8,609 nt of DNA, taken from an uncultured Nocardiopsis sp. GTDB lineage: Bacteria; Actinomycetota; Actinomycetes; Streptosporangiales; Streptosporangiaceae. Numbering within the stretch: position 1 is the stretch's first letter; the number at the start of each line of letters is the position of its first letter. The notes below the pieces were generated by a model. It was not told where the DNA came from, did not search any database, and worked only from the letters and a program-made list of their open reading frames with translations. The DNA lies in contig CALGOD010000754.1 of NCBI GenBank assembly GCA_937957845.1, positions 1 to 8,609 on the forward strand, in the 5' to 3' direction. Below, in pieces: positions 6,618 to 8,609 of the stretch. The position numbers were made by a program, and so were the translations under genes.

Positions 6618-6624
6618 GGAGGAG
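6618..6624 (+). promoter_or_regulatory. Ribosome binding site that fixes the SDR start
   Basis: GGAGGAG with 5 nt to the ATG at 6630. It favours this start over the in-frame ATG at 6573, which would add 19 residues and would lie within the promoter and palindrome. Confidence 0.85.
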
Positions 6625-6629
6625 ATCAC

Positions 6630-7484
6630 ATGACGACGCCCCCGCCGCGCCACCTGCGACGGCTGTCCGGCCAGAACGCCCTCGTCACCGGTGCTTCGGG
6701 GGCTTTCGGCAGCGCCACCATGGCCGTCCTCCGCCGGCTCGGCGTGAACGTGGTCGGCGTCGACCTCGAACCCGCCCCCGGCGTCATCGGCTGCGACATC
6801 ACCGACGACGAGCAGGTCCGCCGAGGGGTCACCGAAGCGTTGGAACGCCTCGACGGCCGCCTGGACCTGGTCATCCACTACGCGGGGGTCGGACCGGCCG
6901 TGGACATCGGCCGGGCTCCGGACGTGCACGTCCGCCAAGCCCTGGAGGTCAACCTGCTGGGCACCTGGCGGGTCACCGCCGCCGCCATGCCGGCCCTGCT
7001 CAGGAGCGGGGGTCGTGTCATCATCACCGCCTCCCTGTTGTCGGGCCTGCAACTTCCCTTCGCCGGCGCCTACACCGTCTCCAAGAGGGCGCTCACCGCT
7101 TACGCCGACTGCCTACGCGCCGAGTACGGCACGCACATCGGGGTCACCACCGTCTACCCCGGCTACGTCGACACCCCCATCCACGACAGCTCCCGGGCCA
7201 CGGGGGTGGCCCTCGACGGCCTGGTGCCCGCCGAACGGGAGCGCGACACCGTCATGTCGGTGGTCCGCGCGGCCGGGGCCAGGCGGGCCCCCCGCGACGT
7301 GGCCTCCACCGCACTCGGCAGCGTCGGACTGCGCCTGTTCCGACACTTCCCCGGCACCACCGAACAGATCGTGTCGCTCCAGGTGGGCCTGCTCCTGGCG
7401 GACGGCGCCTTCGGCGACGCCGAGATCGCCCGGGGGATCCACGAGCGACACGGCCATTCCCCGGTTCGTCCGGGCGCGTCCTGA
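6630..7484 (+). CDS. Short-chain dehydrogenase/reductase (SDR), classical type
   Basis: 284-residue Rossmann-fold oxidoreductase, cytoplasmic, interconverting an alcohol and a ketone/aldehyde using a nicotinamide cofactor. Seen: cofactor-binding TGASGAFG (20-27); Asp45 at the end of the second strand (VVGVDLEP), which in this family favours NAD(H) over NADP(H); HYAGVG where NNAG is usual, so the usual Asn is Tyr; and catalytic Ser135, Tyr148 and Lys152 (YTVSK) with the classic 13-residue Ser-Tyr spacing. VYPGYVDTPIH after it is typical of classical SDRs. Length is slightly above the usual 250 because of a C-terminal extension. First gene of an operon: the diiron oxygenase gene begins 12 nt after its stop. 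Substrate not deducible; it may oxidise or reduce the substrate or product of the oxygenase. Probably controlled by the divergent MerR protein. Confidence 0.93.
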   Translation: MTTPPPRHLRRLSGQNALVTGASGAFGSATMAVLRRLGVNVVGVDLEPAPGVIGCDITDDEQVRRGVTEALERLDGRLDLVIHYAGVGPAVDIGRAPDVHVRQALEVNLLGTWRVTAAAMPALLRSGGRVIITASLLSGLQLPFAGAYTVSKRALTAYADCLRAEYGTHIGVTTVYPGYVDTPIHDSSRATGVALDGLVPAERERDTVMSVVRAAGARRAPRDVASTALGSVGLRLFRHFPGTTEQIVSLQVGLLLADGAFGDAEIARGIHERHGHSPVRPGAS

Positions 7485-7490
7485 GGAGGA
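7484..7490 (+). promoter_or_regulatory. Ribosome binding site of the diiron oxygenase, overlapping the SDR stop
   Basis: AGGAGGA begins on the last base of the SDR stop codon and lies 6 nt before the ATG at 7497. This fits coupled translation of the two genes. Confidence 0.8.
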
Positions 7491-7496
7491 AGAAAG

Positions 7497-8408
7497 ATGA
7501 CCGCGGAGACCACCGCACCGCCCAAGTCCACCGACCGCGAGGAGATCGCCAAGCGACTGCTGCGCGGCTCGGCGAAGGCCTCCTTCGATCCGCTCATCGA
7601 GATCGACTGGGACGCCCCCGTCGACAAGGACATGTGGGCGGTCCGCCCCGAGCGCGTCTCGCTCTACGGCACCTACCTGTGGGAACGGCTCACCGACGAA
7701 CAGCGCAAGGAGCTCTCCCGCCTGGAGATCGCCTCCATCGCGACCATCGGCATCTGGTTCGAGACGATCCTGATGCAGATGCTGGTACGGCACGCCTACG
7801 ACCACGACCCCACCACCAAACACGTCCAGTACGCGTACACCGAGATCGCCGACGAGTGCCGGCACACGGTGATGTTCGCCAAGCTGGTGGAGAAACTCGG
7901 TTCGAAGGCCTACAAGCTCGACCCCGCCGCCCACAACCTCGGCCGTCTGTTCAAGACGATCGCGCACGGCCCGCTGATCTTCGCCGGAGCCCTGTTCGTG
8001 GAGGAGGTCCTCGACCAGTTCCAGCGCGAGGCCGTCCCGGACGAGCAGGTCCTGCCCCTGGTGCGCGCCGTCTCCCGGATCCACGTGGTGGAGGAGGCGC
8101 GGCACATGCGCTACGCCCGTGAGGAGTTCCACCGGGACTGGGCCACGCGCGGCCCCCTCAACAGGGCCTACAGCCGCATCATCCTGGGCCTGGTCGCCTA
8201 CTACTCGGCCACCCGCCTGATCAACCCCAAGGTGTACGCACAGGTCGGACTCGATCCGCGGGAGGCGGCCCGGGTCGCCCGGCGCAACCCCCACTGGATC
8301 GCCACCAAGACCTGGGCCGCCCGCAAGGTCGTCAGGACCCTGGACACCGCCGGCGCCATCTCGGGCCTGGGCCGCTACTTCTGGAAGAAGGCCGGACTCC
8401 TCGGCTGA
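7497..8408 (+). CDS. AurF-like non-heme diiron oxygenase
   Basis: 303-residue helical protein of the AurF (p-aminobenzoate N-oxygenase) family, which uses two irons and O2 to oxygenate a substrate; AurF and CmlI turn aryl amines into nitro groups. All seven expected metal ligands can be placed: Glu89, Glu120, His123 (DECRH), Glu169, His196, Glu200 and His203 (HVVEEARH). The spacings 120-123, 169-196 and 196-200-203 match AurF's 136-139, 196-223 and 223-227-230 as I recall them. The ligand set therefore looks complete and the enzyme active. Many actinobacterial homologues have no known substrate, so N-oxygenation is not assured; lipid or steroid-like substrates are possible given the neighbours. 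No signal peptide; reductant supplied by other proteins. Second gene of the SDR operon, followed by tandem hairpins. No arylamine biosynthesis gene is present in the window. Confidence 0.9.
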   Translation: MTAETTAPPKSTDREEIAKRLLRGSAKASFDPLIEIDWDAPVDKDMWAVRPERVSLYGTYLWERLTDEQRKELSRLEIASIATIGIWFETILMQMLVRHAYDHDPTTKHVQYAYTEIADECRHTVMFAKLVEKLGSKAYKLDPAAHNLGRLFKTIAHGPLIFAGALFVEEVLDQFQREAVPDEQVLPLVRAVSRIHVVEEARHMRYAREEFHRDWATRGPLNRAYSRIILGLVAYYSATRLINPKVYAQVGLDPREAARVARRNPHWIATKTWAARKVVRTLDTAGAISGLGRYFWKKAGLLG

Positions 8409-8418
8409 CCCTTGAACT

Positions 8419-8460
8419 CCACCGTCGGAGGGCGCAACGCGCCACGCCTTCCGACGGTGG
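8419..8460 (+). terminator. First hairpin after the diiron oxygenase gene
   Basis: An 11-bp perfect stem (8419-8429 with 8450-8460) starts 10 nt after the stop codon. Its loop holds a nested 5-bp stem (8431-8435 with 8439-8443) closing on AAC. No T-run follows. Likely the operon's terminator. Confidence 0.72.
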
Positions 8461-8489
8461 CCAGACCCCCGGGGACGGAACGCGCCACG
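8436..8489 (+). repeat. Direct repeat AACGCGCCACG in the loops of both hairpins
   Basis: The 11-nt sequence AACGCGCCACG occurs at 8436-8446 and again at 8479-8489, 43 nt apart. Each copy covers the loop and 3' side of one hairpin, although the stems differ. A shorter match, GCCACGCC, occurs at 8441-8448 and 8521-8528. Confidence 0.6.
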
Positions 8490-8497
8490 TCCCCGGG
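8468..8497 (+). terminator. Second, tandem hairpin
   Basis: A 10-bp perfect stem (8468-8477 with 8488-8497) lies 7 nt after the first hairpin, with a 10-nt loop. It may back up the first terminator or shape the leader of a downstream transcript. Confidence 0.6.
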
Positions 8498-8518
8498 CCC
8501 ACTTCCCCGGAGGCGTCC

Positions 8519-8609
8519 GTGCCACGCCCCGGGAGCACACCCCCGGCCCGGGTGTCCCGAGCCGGTCGCACGAAGGGAATCCAGCACTTGACCGAAGCAC
8601 CATCGCACT
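8519..8609 (+). CDS. Possible start of a further gene, cut by the window end
   Basis: An open frame runs to the window end with two possible starts in the same frame. GTG at 8519 has GGAGG at 8509-8513 with 5 nt spacing. TTG at 8588 has GAAGGG at 8572-8577 with 10 nt spacing and would give a protein beginning MTEAPSH, which looks like a natural N-terminus. Third-position G/C bias is weaker between the two starts than in the other genes, which slightly favours 8588. Too short to assign a product. Confidence 0.35.
   Translation, partial: MPRPGSTPPARVSRAGRTKGIQHLTEAPSH

Noticed and set aside
7113..8603. Long minus-strand open frame opposite the SDR and diiron oxygenase genes
   Set aside because: It spans two well-supported plus-strand genes and the terminator hairpins, and has no recognisable motif; a by-product of high G/C at third positions.

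Overview
The window reads as chromosomal DNA from a high-GC actinobacterium. Coding regions are strongly G/C-biased at third codon positions, there is a GTG start, ribosome binding sites are GGAGG-type, and terminators are strong hairpins without T-runs. The protein families (a ChoD-type GMC oxidoreductase, a DUF6230/DUF6114 pair, an actinobacterial UvrD-like helicase) fit Streptosporangiales/Nocardiopsaceae or a relative. The genus cannot be fixed from the sequence alone.

Layout. (1) Positions 1-1412, + strand: the 3' part of a UvrD/Rep superfamily helicase, cut by the window edge just before its Walker A motif. (2) A 13-bp stem hairpin at 1424-1456 separates it from a convergent two-gene minus-strand operon: a secreted or anchored DUF6230 protein (2860-3492) followed 4 nt later by an unusually long DUF6114 membrane protein (1464-2855) with an added acidic linker and extracytoplasmic domain. 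(3) A 217-bp AT-richer divergent control region (3493-3709) contains four ACATT/AATGT half-sites. (4) A ChoD-like GMC flavoenzyme, putatively a cholesterol/3-beta-hydroxysteroid oxidase (3710-5584), carries a ferredoxin-like C-X2-C-X2-C-X3-C cluster. A bidirectional hairpin at 5598-5635 follows. (5) A minus-strand MerR-family regulator (5705-6514) appears to hold two MerR-like winged-helix units. (6) Divergent from it is a tight SDR dehydrogenase - AurF-like diiron oxygenase operon (6630-8408), ending in two tandem hairpins. (7) The start of another + strand gene may lie at 8519 or 8588.

How the parts may work together. The MerR protein, facing the SDR-diiron oxygenase pair across palindromic sites, looks like a self-contained regulator plus two-step oxidation module of unknown substrate. 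Beside it, a DUF6230 protein (a family that, as I recall, has been annotated as Streptomyces 'cholesterol esterase') faces a ChoD-type cholesterol oxidase across a shared control region, which hints at sterol-ester or sterol chemistry. A link between the two halves is inference from proximity only. The strongest candidates for something little described are the MerR/SDR/diiron module and the DUF6230-DUF6114 envelope pair with its extra domain. No tRNA, rRNA, CRISPR array, transposase or prophage sequence was seen.
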